A DNA stretch of 64,000 nucleotides from Perognathus longimembris pacificus (lineage: Eukaryota; Chordata; Mammalia; Rodentia; Heteromyidae). A model generated the notes under the pieces. That model was not told the origin of the DNA. It saw only the letters and a program-made list of their open reading frames with translations, and made no database searches. Shown here piece after piece: positions 9,138 through 19,734 of the stretch (positions are counted from its first letter, which is position 1; each line of letters starts with the position of its first letter). The stretch lies in the NCBI RefSeq assembly GCF_023159225.1, contig NC_063181.1:5973606-6037605 (forward strand). Direction: 5' to 3'. The translations under genes were made by a program, and so were the position numbers.

Positions 9138-9707
9138 GAAAGAAAAATAAAGTAGCTTGGAAAGAAACAGCTTTGGGAAAGCAGTAAGTAGACATTGAAA
9201 AACCGAAGATCCTGGTGGGAGGAGAAGGGAAACATTGGCCCACCCTGGACTAGCGATGGCGATTTGCTGAGACTTTGCAGGTGCAACCCTGAATGGCGTC
9301 AGTGACTTTCTCATTGACCTTGGTCCTCACTCCGTACTTGAGGATGTAAATAAATGCCATCTGGGAGGGTGGTGCTTCCCCCCACCCTCCGGAAAGGTTT
9401 GCTCCCACCCAGCAAGGGTCTGAGAACCATTAATAAGAGGTGATTTGGCATAAGCCAAGTCAAGTGAAACAATCTTTCTTACATGTGGCTGGCTCTCTTG
9501 GTGCTTAGGATCCCCTTGCCCACGTGGGTTGCCGTTTCTTTTCTTACGGTGTGTGCTATGCGGCTAGATCACTGGAGGAAATCAAACCATCCTTTCATGT
9601 AAACCAATGTTTTCAAAATGTAGTCTATACAGAGACTTGGGAATGGAACTTTAGTACCCTTTCAGTGGAATCAATTTTTATTACAATTCTAAAGCACTCC
9701 TAAACAT
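9138..9707. other. Unassigned sequence
   Basis: About 570 bases with no recognised gene, RNA or repeat. There is a short C-rich tract near 9370-9390. Confidence 0.4.
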
Positions 9708-10003
9708 TTTTTTTTGGCAGAACTAGAGTTTGAACTCATACCTTAGACCCTGCTAGGCAGACAGTGCAGCATCTAAGCCATGCCCTCAGCCCTTAGTTAT
9801 TTCCTGCATTATTGTTTAAGCAGGGTCTCAGTTTATTTCCCGACTCATCTCTAACCATTGTTCTATTACCACAGCCTCCCATTTAGCTTATCACTTAAGA
9901 CAAAGTCTCACTTCTTGCCCAGGCTGGCATCAAACCAGTATCCTCCTGATCTCTGCATCGTGAGTAGCTGGGATTATAGTTGTCAGCTACGGTGCCCAGC
10001 CTA
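9708..10003 (-). repeat. Old composite SINE, antisense
   Basis: A poly-T, then an antisense tRNA-like half (GAGTTTGAACTCATACC, CTAAGCCATGCCC), then an antisense 7SL-like half (GCCCAGGCTGGCATCAAACC, GAGTAGCTGGGATTATAG). About 80 bases of extra sequence lie between the halves, possibly a second, more decayed 7SL unit. Confidence 0.7.
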
Positions 10004-10616
10004 AAGACATTCTTTATCATTTCCAGCACATCAATGTTTGCACTAATAATAGAGAAGAAATGATTGTTGAATTTCTCAGGATTCTCAAGGCTTTGCTTTT
10101 CTCAAGGGATGCTATTTGGACTTTAAAAAGTGACAAACTATACTTATTTCGATTTGGGTATTTAGTGACATTTCCTTGAAAATAAACAGAGGTGACTCTG
10201 TTCACGTCAAATAAAACAACTTGACTGGATTTGTTACCAGTGGTAAAATTCAAACCTCCAAGAAAATGTTAGCTATTAGGAAGAAAAACACATAGAAATT
10301 TACAAAAGCTGCATCTATCACCCGTTAGCATGACAGTTCTCCGACAGTAAAGGCATTTCTGATGACGTCAGCAGTGGCAAGGACAGAGGTGGTGCTTGAT
10401 GCTGTAACTGAACCGAGTTAACATTTGGAAGAGGTTTGTAACTTAGTGAGCAAGGGTTGCACACCCAGCAACTGCATGATGTCAGACAAAGAAGCACAAA
10501 TGAAACTTGCATGGAAAATGCGAGCCGCCTTTCTGTACATTGACCTTTATCCATCAGCAAAAGTTTGTTGATGCAAGTTCATGTTACCTAACTTTACCTT
10601 AAGAAAGTACCATTTG
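10004..10616. other. Unassigned sequence
   Basis: About 610 bases with no recognised repeat, gene or RNA. Confidence 0.4.
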
Positions 10617-10800
10617 TTAGCCAGGAGCCAATGGCTCACACCGGGAACCCTAACTACTCAGAAGGCTGAGATCTGGGCAGAAAAATCCATACGATTCCAT
10701 CCTTAAAATGACCAGCAAAAGGCAGGGCTGCAAGTGTGGCCCAAATGGTAGAGCAATAGCCAAGTGAGACTCTAGGTTCAATCCCCACTACCACCCAAAC
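10617..10800 (+). repeat. 7SL/tRNA dimeric SINE, sense, diverged
   Basis: The left half has GGCTCACACCGGGAACC, CTACTCAGAAGGCTGAG and ATCTGGGCAG. The right half has GTGTGGCCCAAATGGTAGAG and TAGGTTCAATCCCCACTACC, a recognisable tRNA-like B-box region. The middle is shortened. Confidence 0.75.
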
Positions 10801-11564
10801 TGAAGTATGATCTTTCATGTAGTCTAAAGAAAAATATTCATAATCAGCTAAAAAGGACATTAAAACCTCATTATTCTTCCAACTAAGTATCTGTTGGGGT
10901 GAGATTTCTTTTCATGCACTTTGAAAATGTATACTGTAAAAGTTTGAATGCAGAAGCAAATGTGAGACCCCAATGTCTTCTAGCCAGATATTGAGAGATT
11001 TGGAAATAAATGAAAGTAAAGTATGTCACTGTCTTTGCCAGTTGTTTAGTTTAGGGAGCCCTGGCATTAGTCAAATGTGTTTCATACGTTTATATGATGG
11101 GTTATTGCTATCATCGAATGAGTAACAATTATGTCAATATTTCCTCAGTTTACACTTGCAATATGGTGGATATTGAGAACCTGGCTTATATCACAGCTCT
11201 GGGGAGCTATGAATTGATGCTGCGAAGAGGTCCTAACACCAGAAGGTTGGAGAACCACCGCTCCAGGTACAGAGGCCAGGTGGGCCTGTTTTGCAGTTAT
11301 TTCCTATAACCAGGGTCAGAGTCATTCCTCCCAGGGCTCCTGAGATTCAGCGGATTGCAGAGTAAAGTTCCTTCTCATGAAGAGCTGGAACAAGGGCTGA
11401 GGCTGGTAACATTTGATTGAAATATTTGATTCCTGCCTCTGACTAATTTAACAGGAAGAAGACTTGGTTGCTCTGCAAACAAAGGACTTTGAGAATCAGA
11501 TTGTAAATTCTCAATTTATATTTGAGCTTATATTGGCTTGATGATCTGCCAAGAGTCCATGAAA
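10801..11564. other. Unassigned sequence
   Basis: About 760 bases, AT-rich, without a recognised gene or repeat family. Confidence 0.4.
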
Positions 11565-11598
11565 TCTCCTCTCCTCTCCTCTCCTCTCCTCTCCTCTC

Positions 11599-11658
<60 letters not shown>
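11565..11658. repeat. Compound (CTCCT)n(CT)n polypyrimidine microsatellite
   Basis: About seven CTCCT units (11565-11600) pass into nearly 30 CT units up to 11658. The plus strand is all pyrimidine for over 90 bases. All reading frames stay open across it, which accounts for the long serine/leucine or arginine/glutamate reading frames on each strand. Confidence 0.95.
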
Positions 11659-11660
<2 letters not shown>

Positions 11661-12343
11661 CCAACACTGAAGAACAATATCATCAGGCTCACACAGGTTT
11701 CACATTTCTGTGTATCCTTGTGGGGCAAAGTCTGGAATAAAGACTTCATCTTTCTGGGTACTAAAGAGACCCAAAGGGAGACATAACCCATCTCCAGGGG
11801 ACTGGGGAAAAACCAGCCATTTCCCCTGTGGTGGGAGAAGCAAATGCCATGCTGGCTGGGCGTTGTGGGCACAGTTGAGGCTCTGCCCTGAGGTTGCTGG
11901 AGTGGCTGGGGGTGGGGGGTTCCCAAAAGGCTGAGCAGGTTGGAGGCAAACCTCCCCTGTGCTGGGTGGTTTTTCTTAGTCACTCCCATCCCCTTTCACG
12001 ACTGGAGTCGCTGATAGATGTGACGAGTGGGTCTGGCCAGGCTTGCCTGAGCCCAGAGAAGCACCCAGGTCTCCAAACTCACAGTCCAGGGCGGTAAGGC
12101 TGGGAGCCCTCCAGGTCCTTCAGCCTCCTGGGGGGCAGCTGGGCCTTTCTTGAGGTCTTGAGCTGATGAAGGGGAAACCTACTGGGAGCCCAGAATAGGG
12201 AAGGGTGCTGAGGACTGTGCAGAAGTCTCCACACCCGTCTTCTGTTACTGAGGGTGGAGTCACCCCTGGTTTTACCTAGGGAGGGCTCTGATTCTGCCCT
12301 CGTTCCTTCTCCAATGACATGACACGCTCTCTTTAAGACAGAA

Positions 12344-12345
<2 letters not shown>
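11659..12345. other. Unassigned sequence
   Basis: About 690 bases, moderately GC-rich from 11870 to 12290. No gene or repeat family is recognised. Confidence 0.4.

Positions 12346-12392
<47 letters not shown>
12346..12392. repeat. (GT)n microsatellite
   Basis: About 23 uninterrupted GT units. Confidence 0.95.
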
Positions 12393-12393
<1 letters not shown>

Positions 12394-13169
12394 TGGAAAA
12401 TATAACTCGAGAGCCTACATAGGAATGGTCTGCCATTCTCAAGAGGCCAATACATTAACATGTTAACCATCAGGAAGTTTCTGGTGTTCACTGTCACACC
12501 ACATAATGCATGGGTTTGATTCTTCTTTTCCAATGCTTGATTTGCCTTTACATCAATGTTATTGAATTGAGCTCTTTCCTTGTAATCTTCACTCATCTTC
12601 TCCTCTGGCCTGTGGCTGCCAATACATTTCCTCTTAGACTTGCTTCCTATTGGAGGTCTGTGGCAGTACCGTGTGACAGATACTCTTAGAAACTGTGAAA
12701 CACTATTTTTCTGTCTAGATTATGTGTCTAAACACCCCATTTCAGAGGAGAAAACAGCTGGCTCCCAGTGAAAATAGCCTCTGCAAAACCAAGGACAGAT
12801 TGTGTTGGGTGTCACGATGCTACTGCATTCTAGAAGAAGCATGCAGATGGCTTTGAAGGGACATTGCTTTATGTTTCTGCTGATGTTTGACCTTGGGGGT
12901 AGTGCAGAGAAAGTTCAACAGAAAGATGAGCTGTGTGTGCCAGAGTATTTATTTATTGACAAGAGCATCGGAAATCTCCAACACACTTGTTTATGAATGT
13001 TGCATTAGCAGTCTTCTTTTTTTTTTTTTTTTGGTGGTTCTCAATCAAGCTCAATATGTCCATTTTGTCAAGGGGAAAAATCTGCGAGTTTTATGCAGTT
13101 TGTCACAATGTCAAAGAGACGCTTCTGGAGCGAGTGGTTGTGGGTCAGCTCTTCAATGCCCTAGGAAGT
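12393..13169. other. Unassigned, with a poly-T at about 13017-13032
   Basis: No gene is recognised. The T-run near 13017 has no identifiable SINE attached on its right side. Confidence 0.4.
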
Positions 13170-13530
13170 GTCTTACTTTTAAAGCTTTATTGAGTTGTAA
13201 TCCATATATGGCACAATTCACCTATTTAAAGTGTGCAGGTCAATAGCTTCTCGTATGCTCATGGGTTTGGGCAAACATTACTATAATACATTTTATGACA
13301 CTTCCTTTATCACATAAAGAATCCTCACACCACTTCCCATTTCCCCCTCACCCCCAGCTCTGGACGTCCACAAATAGCTTTCCATCTCTGTGGGTTTGCC
13401 TTTTCTGTACATTTCCCATAGTGGGATCGTAGAGTGAGTACATGCTCTTTTGGGACTGCATTTTTTCATGTAGAATACTGTTTTGAAAGTTCATTCACGT
13501 TGTATTGTACAGCAGAATTTACCTCCCATG
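13170..13530 (-). mobile_element. L1M 3' end, antisense
   Basis: The plus strand reads TTTAAAGCTTTATTGAGTTG, CACAATTCACCTATTTAAAG, GGACGTCCACAAATAGC and GTGGGTTTGCCTTTTCTG, in the order expected for the reverse complement of a mammalian L1M 3' UTR. Its continuation lies at 14560-14870, so this is one element split by later events. Confidence 0.8.
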
Positions 13531-13574
13531 TCCCTTCTTCCCTCCTTCCCCTTGTCGGTCCCTTCTTTATCCTC

Positions 13575-13855
13575 AGCATTTGGCCTTCCGCCTGCCAAGC
13601 AGGTGCTCTGCCATCGGAGCCCACATCTCCAGCGCTTTACACTTTCGTTACTGTTTTAAAAAGGCTTTGCTTTTCTACTGGGCCAACCTGGACCGCATAG
13701 TTGGGATGGCCGGTGGGGAACCCCATGCCCAGCCCCTCATTGTGATGGAATCTCGCAAACGTTTTGCCCTCTGTTGACTTCAAACCATATGTTCCCTAAT
13801 CTTGGTCTTTCAAGTAGTTAGGACTACAGGTCTAAGCCACAGAGCATAGCTTGCT
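13575..13855 (-). repeat. Diverged tRNA/7SL composite SINE, antisense
   Basis: CCTGCCAAGCAGGTGCTCTG resembles the antisense tRNA-like half. GACTTCAAACCATATGTTCC and CAAGTAGTTAGGACTACAGG resemble the antisense 7SL half. It lies inside the interrupted L1M and is therefore probably younger than it. Confidence 0.5.
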
Positions 13856-13920
13856 CTTTCTTTCTCCTTCTCTCTATCCTCTATCCCTCCCTCCCTCCCT
13901 CCTTTCCTTCCTTCTTCATC
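13856..13920. repeat. Pyrimidine-rich CT/CCCT low-complexity tract
   Basis: Imperfect CTTT, CTCT and CCCT units on the plus strand. It may be the decayed tail region of the neighbouring SINE. Confidence 0.7.
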
Positions 13921-14335
13921 CTGACAGACTCTCCTAGAATTTCCTAAGAATCTCTACAAGCTTGATGTCCCGGCCTCAAAATTCCAATCCACAAACGAGA
14001 AGAGCAAGGTTTTAGGTAAGGGCAATAGAATTAGTTTATTGTTCACCCGATGAAGAGAAGAGACTCCATCTCAAAGCCCTGTCATCTTAATCCTGAGAGA
14101 AACTGTCTGATTTCAAAGGGCTCTCAGGAGCTTGGCTCTGGGTACGTGACCAAACCAATGGTGGGCTAACCTCCCGGTGCTGGGAACCTCCTGGCTTTCT
14201 TGCCTCACATCTCTGAGTTGTGCATCTTATTTGCCAGAAGTTTCACTTGGCCCAGCAGTCAGAAAGAGATATGGGGAGGAAATAGGGCAGTGGAGTTGAA
14301 GAAAGCATGTTAATGTTGAGTTTCCCCACATGAAG
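13921..14335 (-). repeat. Possible old LTR, antisense (weak)
   Basis: Read on the minus strand, a GC-balanced region leads to CAATAAACTAATTC (14027-14040), followed by TTGCTCTTCTCGTTTGTGG, which has the look of a retroviral R-U5 segment. I cannot define both ends or name a family. The block interrupts an L1M and so was most likely inserted after it. Confidence 0.25.
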
Positions 14336-14364
14336 GAGAGAGAGGGAGGGAGGGAGGGAGAGAG

Positions 14365-14397
<33 letters not shown>

Positions 14398-14401
14398 GAG
14401 A
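14336..14401. repeat. GA-rich (GGGA/GA)n tract
   Basis: GAGAGAGGGAGGGAGGGAGG passes into GA repeats and ends at GAAGAG near 14401. Imperfect polypurine microsatellite. Confidence 0.9.
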
Positions 14402-14559
14402 AATGTTAGTCTAAATCCTAAATTCTAGGCACAGCAAATGGCCTACAGTTCACACTGTCCAAAACACACTGAGGCCTCCCGTCTGCCGGTCTACTTACGG
14501 TGTCTACATTATCATCCTGTGGGGGGAAATTGGTTTCTTTCTCATTGTGTTTTTCTTTT
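14402..14559. other. Unassigned spacer
   Basis: No feature is recognised between the GA-rich tract and the second L1M segment. Confidence 0.35.
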
Positions 14560-14870
14560 TTTATTTGCAGTTCCTTGATGACTGATCTTAATGGACCTCT
14601 TTTCATATGAAAATTGGCCCTGGCTGCGTATTCTTTGGGGAAAAAAAATGCCTATTAAGATTCTTTGTCCATTTTTTAAATTGGGTATTTGTCTTTCAAT
14701 TGTGGAGTTGGAAGATACTTTTTATTTGTTCTTGGCACAGGCTCCTTATCAAATATATAATTTCTCATTTTTTCTCCCCCATTCTATGGGTCATTTTTTT
14801 CCTACTTTCTTAAAGTTCTCCTTTGAGGAGTAAAACTTTTTAATTTGGATGATATGAGGCCAATCTTTAG
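14560..14870 (-). mobile_element. L1M 3' region, antisense, continuation of 13170-13530
   Basis: The plus strand follows the reverse complement of an L1M consensus: CTTTTCATATGAAAATTGGC, TTCTTTGTCCATTTTTTAAA, TTGGGTATTTGTCTTTC, CTCCCCCATTCTATGGGTC, TCTCCTTTGAGGAGTAAAAC. It is the more upstream part of the same L1, separated by about 1 kb of inserted or diverged DNA. Confidence 0.8.
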
Positions 14871-16164
14871 TGACAAATTCTCCCCCTGGAATGACAAAGG
14901 TCAGGGTTAAGCCTGTTGGTTTATGCTGGTTTCAAACCAGCAGGCTGGAATTTTACTGGGATCTTTAAATCTACAAATCCCTTTTGCCCTTTTCTGTTAG
15001 AAAATCTTGCAAATATCTGATATGAGACTTGTACACTTAGTGATTTCATTTCTACTTCTCAACTATGAAAACTTCAGATCAATGCCAATTTCTTTTTTTG
15101 TCCTTGTCATATTTTATTTGTTGTTAAAGTTCAGATGTGGAATTGATGGAACTGATGTTTCTGTGGTCGACGACACCTTCTGACTATATTTTAGTAAGAG
15201 ATATGCCGTAGATGAAACAGGATACCATCCACAATTTTCTTGTGCAACTACATAGTGTCAGTAGGTTCTAGCACCTGTGTGGCGCTACTTTGGCCAACAC
15301 CAAAGGTATTTTCTCATAAAAGGACGGAGTGAAGGAAGTTCCTTGTCCCTTAATGCATTTACTGGTGCCACAAGTTTTAAGTTCACTAATTTACCAATCA
15401 TTTGACCATATGAAGTGAAAGCTTTCTTTGGTTTGCAATGATCCCATGAGCCCTTCAAAGTCTTTCTTTTAGGCACTTCTTATGGTGAAAGGACGATGTC
15501 AAAATAGACCCAGCAACCATAGTCCCCCAGGAACAGATTCCTGGGAAAGATGCTGACGTCCCACTTAAAGGAAAGTAAGAGTGTGGGAAGTCCCTCCACA
15601 GGAATGTTTCCACTGAGGCTCGTCACTCAATATTCATCTCTTGTTTTGTTATTTTACTAATATTTCCCATGCATGCAAACTATAACTGCTCCTGGCTATT
15701 GTTGATGCTTTCAAATATCTTTTTTTTTTTTTTTTTTTTACACTGGGGCTTAAGTTAGATGAAGCTGAACAGGGTGAAAATGCTTCTGCGTAGGCAAGTT
15801 AGCATGGAAGACTTAGTGTAGGAATAGCTTGGATAGCTTCCAATAAGCTTAATTCCTACCATTTATGCGTTTGCTGTGCAAACAGCATGACCTTGGCAGT
15901 GGTTCTACGTCTAAGTTCTCACACATCTAAATCCTGAGTCCGTGCTACCATCTCCTGCAAGATGGTCACTCTCTGGTGGTTCACATCATTGCTTTACTGC
16001 TGGGTGCTTTACTGCAGATCAGAGTTTGGAAAGAGCTCCAGTCAACAGATCAAGGGCGCATTTCCAATGGAATGACACCTGTCCTTGCCTGGTGTGTAAG
16101 AAGAGTGATGGTTAACCTTAGTCCCACTTGAGAGAATTGCCAGCAAAATGGCATCCGTGATATC
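14871..16164. other. Unassigned, with a poly-T near 15719-15739
   Basis: About 1.3 kb with no recognised gene or repeat family except the T-run. An antisense open frame of 63 codons near 15285-15476 has no recognisable domain and is not called. Confidence 0.4.
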
Positions 16165-16290
16165 ACATGATAGGCAGATAGATGATAGACAGGTTGACAG
16201 AGTCAACAAGAGATTTTATGTTTATATCTGTCTATCATCTATCATGTATTTATCATCTATGTATCATCCACCTATCTATCTAGCAATTGT
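16165..16290. repeat. (GATA)n/(TATC)n tetranucleotide repeat that switches strand
   Basis: GATA-type units at 16170-16190 are followed, after about 35 bases, by their reverse complement TATC-type units at 16228-16285. The two halves include a perfect 16-bp inverted repeat, GATAGATGATAGACAG (16177-16192) and its complement at 16228-16243. Confidence 0.9.
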
Positions 16291-18182
16291 CTTTCTATTG
16301 TCGATTTAGGTTTGTCTTAGGAATTTCCTCATGTAATCATGTAGCCTAGAAGCTCCAAAATCTGCTGTCGGCAAGTAGAAAAACCTGGAAAGCGGGTGGT
16401 GTAATTTAGTCTGAACCCAAAGACCCAGAAACCAGAAGAGCCAGCCCCTGGCCAGCACCCTGTGCAAGAATGAGGTGAGCAAGGAGTGGGGTTTAGGACA
16501 GCCAAGTCCCCAAGGGCCTAGGAACCAGGACCTCAGACATTCCAGCCGGAGGAGACAAGGCAGCCCTCCCCCACCGCCCCCCACTGCCTTTTTATTCTGT
16601 TTGTGACCCTATCAACGCCCACTGTCCCTACACGCCGATGAGCCGTGTCTTCCTCACTTGATCTACCGATTCAAATGCTGATCCCTTCTAGAAATACGCT
16701 CACAGAGTCACCCAGCAATGACGACTAACGTGTGACTAGCTTCCTGGTCAAGCTTGGCCAAGTTGAATCCATGGACTGATTAATTCTTTGTACATGCACA
16801 TAGCCTCACAAGCACACACACACGTGCTTATATAGGTATATGCCTATACCAGTGCAGTTTGTTTCTTTGCACACTTAAGTCCATGTAGAGGGCAAAGCAC
16901 AATAGCAAGCGTCTAATAATCAGGATCCGCCAAATTCAAGGCATTTGACAAGTATTCAGCCTGTGAATGAACTGTGAACTGAGCAGCCTTGAGTTTAGAG
17001 GGCAGGTCTACATCGACAACTGGGCTCCCTCTTAAATCTTCTCTTCCTTCATCAGAAACATCCTGTTCATTGTTGGATGAATTTAAATGTGAGGCCAAAA
17101 ACTGCTAAAGGCGGTTTGTATGCAAACATGCTGTGCATACACATAGTATGCAACACATACTACGTCTCATCATTTTTTTTTGTAGGACTTGTTACATTAA
17201 CTTCAGAGTTTTTCCTGAAGCAAACAGTAACACAGCTTGAAACTTTAATGTGTAGCCCTTAAGTTCACATGTTTTCCTTACTTCTCCCCTTGTCTATTGC
17301 AGAAAAAAAAATCACATAGCATCCATATTTAACTCATAAGGACTTGACTACAGACATGGGGGCGGGGAGGCCACTGGTGATTACTACAGTCTCAGTCTCC
17401 ACCAGCGTATGGGAGAAACATGACTCCATTCCCGGTAGTCAAGGCTCATACTTGCTTCTTCCCGCAGCAATGTGAGTTCATTGTTTAAATACACATTTTA
17501 AAATATGGCCTAACCTTGATGTAGAAACCAAAGACTCTGATGGTGAAACGGGAGAAATAGTGTTAACACTGGCAGGAGAAACAGACTTTGGTGAAGGCCT
17601 GTGGTTGGATGGAACTTGGTCTGTGTGGTTACACTTTCAAGCCAAGGACCTCTAGCAAAAGTACACGGGAAGGAAAACTGAAGGCCATCACTACGCTTTC
17701 GAGGCAGTAACCTGGAAACAGCAAAGGAACAAACAAAGAGCCATCAGACACGTAAGTCACTGGGTAATATTTGAAGAGTTTAAATATTTGGAGAATAAAA
17801 ACACATTATCAGTAGCCCACAACTGCAAGGTGCTAGACAATTGAGGTTAAAGAGTTCTAAGATCCTTTCATTCAGAACAGTAATAAATGCATGAATTTGT
17901 ATCACAGTCTACTAAGCCAAGGATGCAAATTGTGACCTCAAGGGTACCCATCAAAGGACTATATCATTAATAGGCCAATGGGGGGAGGGAAGAACAATAA
18001 AATTAATTAAGCAATCCCAAGAAGATAAGAGGGGAAAAAATTCCAAAAGATAAAGAAAATATTAGAACCAAGATAAATCGATTTTACTCCAAATAATCCA
18101 TTACATTAATTTTAGCAGGCAAAACAGTCTCCTTATGGATCAAAAATTGTCAAACTAGATTTAAAAAAAACCCACATAACTA
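16291..18182. other. Unassigned sequence
   Basis: About 1.9 kb without a recognised gene, RNA or repeat. A short GT/CA-type slip tract lies near 16812-16826 and an A-run near 17305. Base composition is ordinary. Confidence 0.4.
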
Positions 18183-18420
18183 TCAGCTGGGTGCTGGTGG
18201 CTCACACCTCTAATCCTAGCTACTCAGGAGTCTGAGATCTGAGGACTGTGGTTCAAAGCCAGCCTGGCAGAAAAGGCCTTGTGGGACTCTTATCTCCAAT
18301 TAACCACTCAAAACCAGAAGTGGTGCTGTGGCTCGAGTGGTAGAGCGCCATCCTTTAGCACAAAGAGGCTGAGCAACAGTGCCTAGGCCCTGAGTTCAAG
18401 CCCCACAACCAACCAAAAAG
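18183..18420 (+). mobile_element. 7SL-Geo/ID-like dimeric SINE, sense, full length
   Basis: The left 7SL half runs from GGTGCTGGTGGCTCACACC through CTACTCAGGAGTCTGAG and TTCAAAGCCAGCCTGGC. The right half has AGAAGTGGTGCTGTGGCTCG, GAGTGGTAGAGCG and CCTGAGTTCAAGCCCC, and ends in an A-rich tail. The right half is clearly related to the right monomer of IDL-Geo. Confidence 0.9.
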
Positions 18421-18504
18421 AGATGATCTAAATGCTGCTTACAAGGTGCTATAGGCAAAGAGAAAAACTTGGGAAACAACGAAGATTAAGATACTGGTGG
18501 AGGT

Positions 18505-18615
18505 GGTTCAAAAGTGGGCCTCCAGGTTCTGGAGGCTAATATCTGTAATCCCAGCTCTGAGGGAGGCTGAGAATAAGAGGATGGCAGTTGGAGGCCAGCC
18601 TGGCTAGAAAGGGTC
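18505..18615 (+). repeat. B1/7SL-like SINE monomer, sense
   Basis: TCTGTAATCCCAGCTCTGAG, GGAGGCTGAGAATAAGAGG and TTGGAGGCCAGCCTGGC follow 7SL/B1 order. No right half is present. Confidence 0.75.
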
Positions 18616-18784
18616 ATGCACCCCCTTGTTAACACCCCCTCCCTTGAGCCCGCTTTCCAGGGGATTTCACATTCCCTCCTTCCATGGGTCCACAGAGCCA
18701 CCCCGCCCCCTCCTGCTCAGCTGGAGGGGAGGAGATGCCCAGATAAGCCGCTTTCCCTGCCTGAACTTGCCATCACAGGTGGAG

Positions 18785-19325
18785 GAAGGAGATGCCGCGG
18801 TGTGGAGCGCAGAGGCGCGCTTGCCGCTCAGACTTCGGGGAAGTGGGACTTCCCTCCAGTGAGACCGCTGCGCACCCCGAGGTGCCCACGCCGCCTCCCC
18901 GGCCGGCTGGCTCGGGCCGTGCGGATGGAATGGCCTTGTGTTCTGCTCGGCTTTCCCATGACCCATGCAAAGCACAGTGGCAACACTCCGTGAAAGGCGG
19001 GTGCACCCTCGCTTGGTTCACGCCACCCATTCTGCTCGGCACCCAGCACGATCCAGGTCCGGTCACTGTGCATGGCCTGGGAGGAGTCCTTTGAGTGTCC
19101 CAAAAAGCACGACGGAGGGCCTTCATGCTCCTGTGTGCCTAAGGCGACTTCCGTCTGGACATTTCAGAGACGGAGCCGGGGAAGCGGAGAGCACGCAGGT
19201 GGGGTACGCTCGCCAAGACGCCACAGTCCTGTCCCTGTCTGCCCTCTGCCTTGCCTGGGCACCACGGGCTCCCTGGACTGGCAATCTGGACACGGCTCCA
19301 ATGGCCTGGGCCACCCGTGACATGG
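18785..19325. promoter_or_regulatory. CpG island (candidate)
   Basis: By hand count there are about 39 CpG in 540 bases at roughly 62% GC, an observed/expected ratio near 0.75. The densest part, 18790-18935, has about 17. Several frames stay open on both strands because TA-containing stops are rare, so the overlapping open frames are not evidence of coding. No TATA or clear initiator is recognised and direction is unknown. Confidence 0.55.
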
Positions 19326-19734
19326 AAGGTTAGATTGGGGGGCTTTGGGGAAGTTGGGGGGTTGTGCTTCCATAGGTTGATGCACTTCTCTCCCTGCCGT
19401 AGCCCCGGTCCTTCTTTTCTCCCTGGCCTTGCATGGGGAAAGCGGATGTGGTCAGCGGCTGAGGTCTTGCGCTGCGGATGTGGGTTTGGCACCTGCTAAA
19501 ACGCGCCCACTGGAAAACCTTTCCTAACAGAAAGGAGCTTCCTCCATGTCATAATCTAGGCTGAAATTGCTCGTCATTATTGAGCCTCAGACCTGTCCAG
19601 TTGCTCTTTATGATAACCACAGAGCAGCATTTCAGCGGCGGAAATGCATGCTCGTTGGATTCCAGTCCCATCTCAAATGATTCTTGCAAGCACTCAGCCA
19701 AGAGACCTCTTTTTTCTCTTGTTCTGCTGGCTGC
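19326..19734. other. Unassigned sequence
   Basis: The right shoulder of the CpG island passes into ordinary sequence. No gene or repeat is recognised. Confidence 0.4.

Noticed and set aside
11528..11989. 153-codon frame with a long Arg-Glu repeat
   Set aside because: The repeat is the (CT)n microsatellite read on the minus strand.
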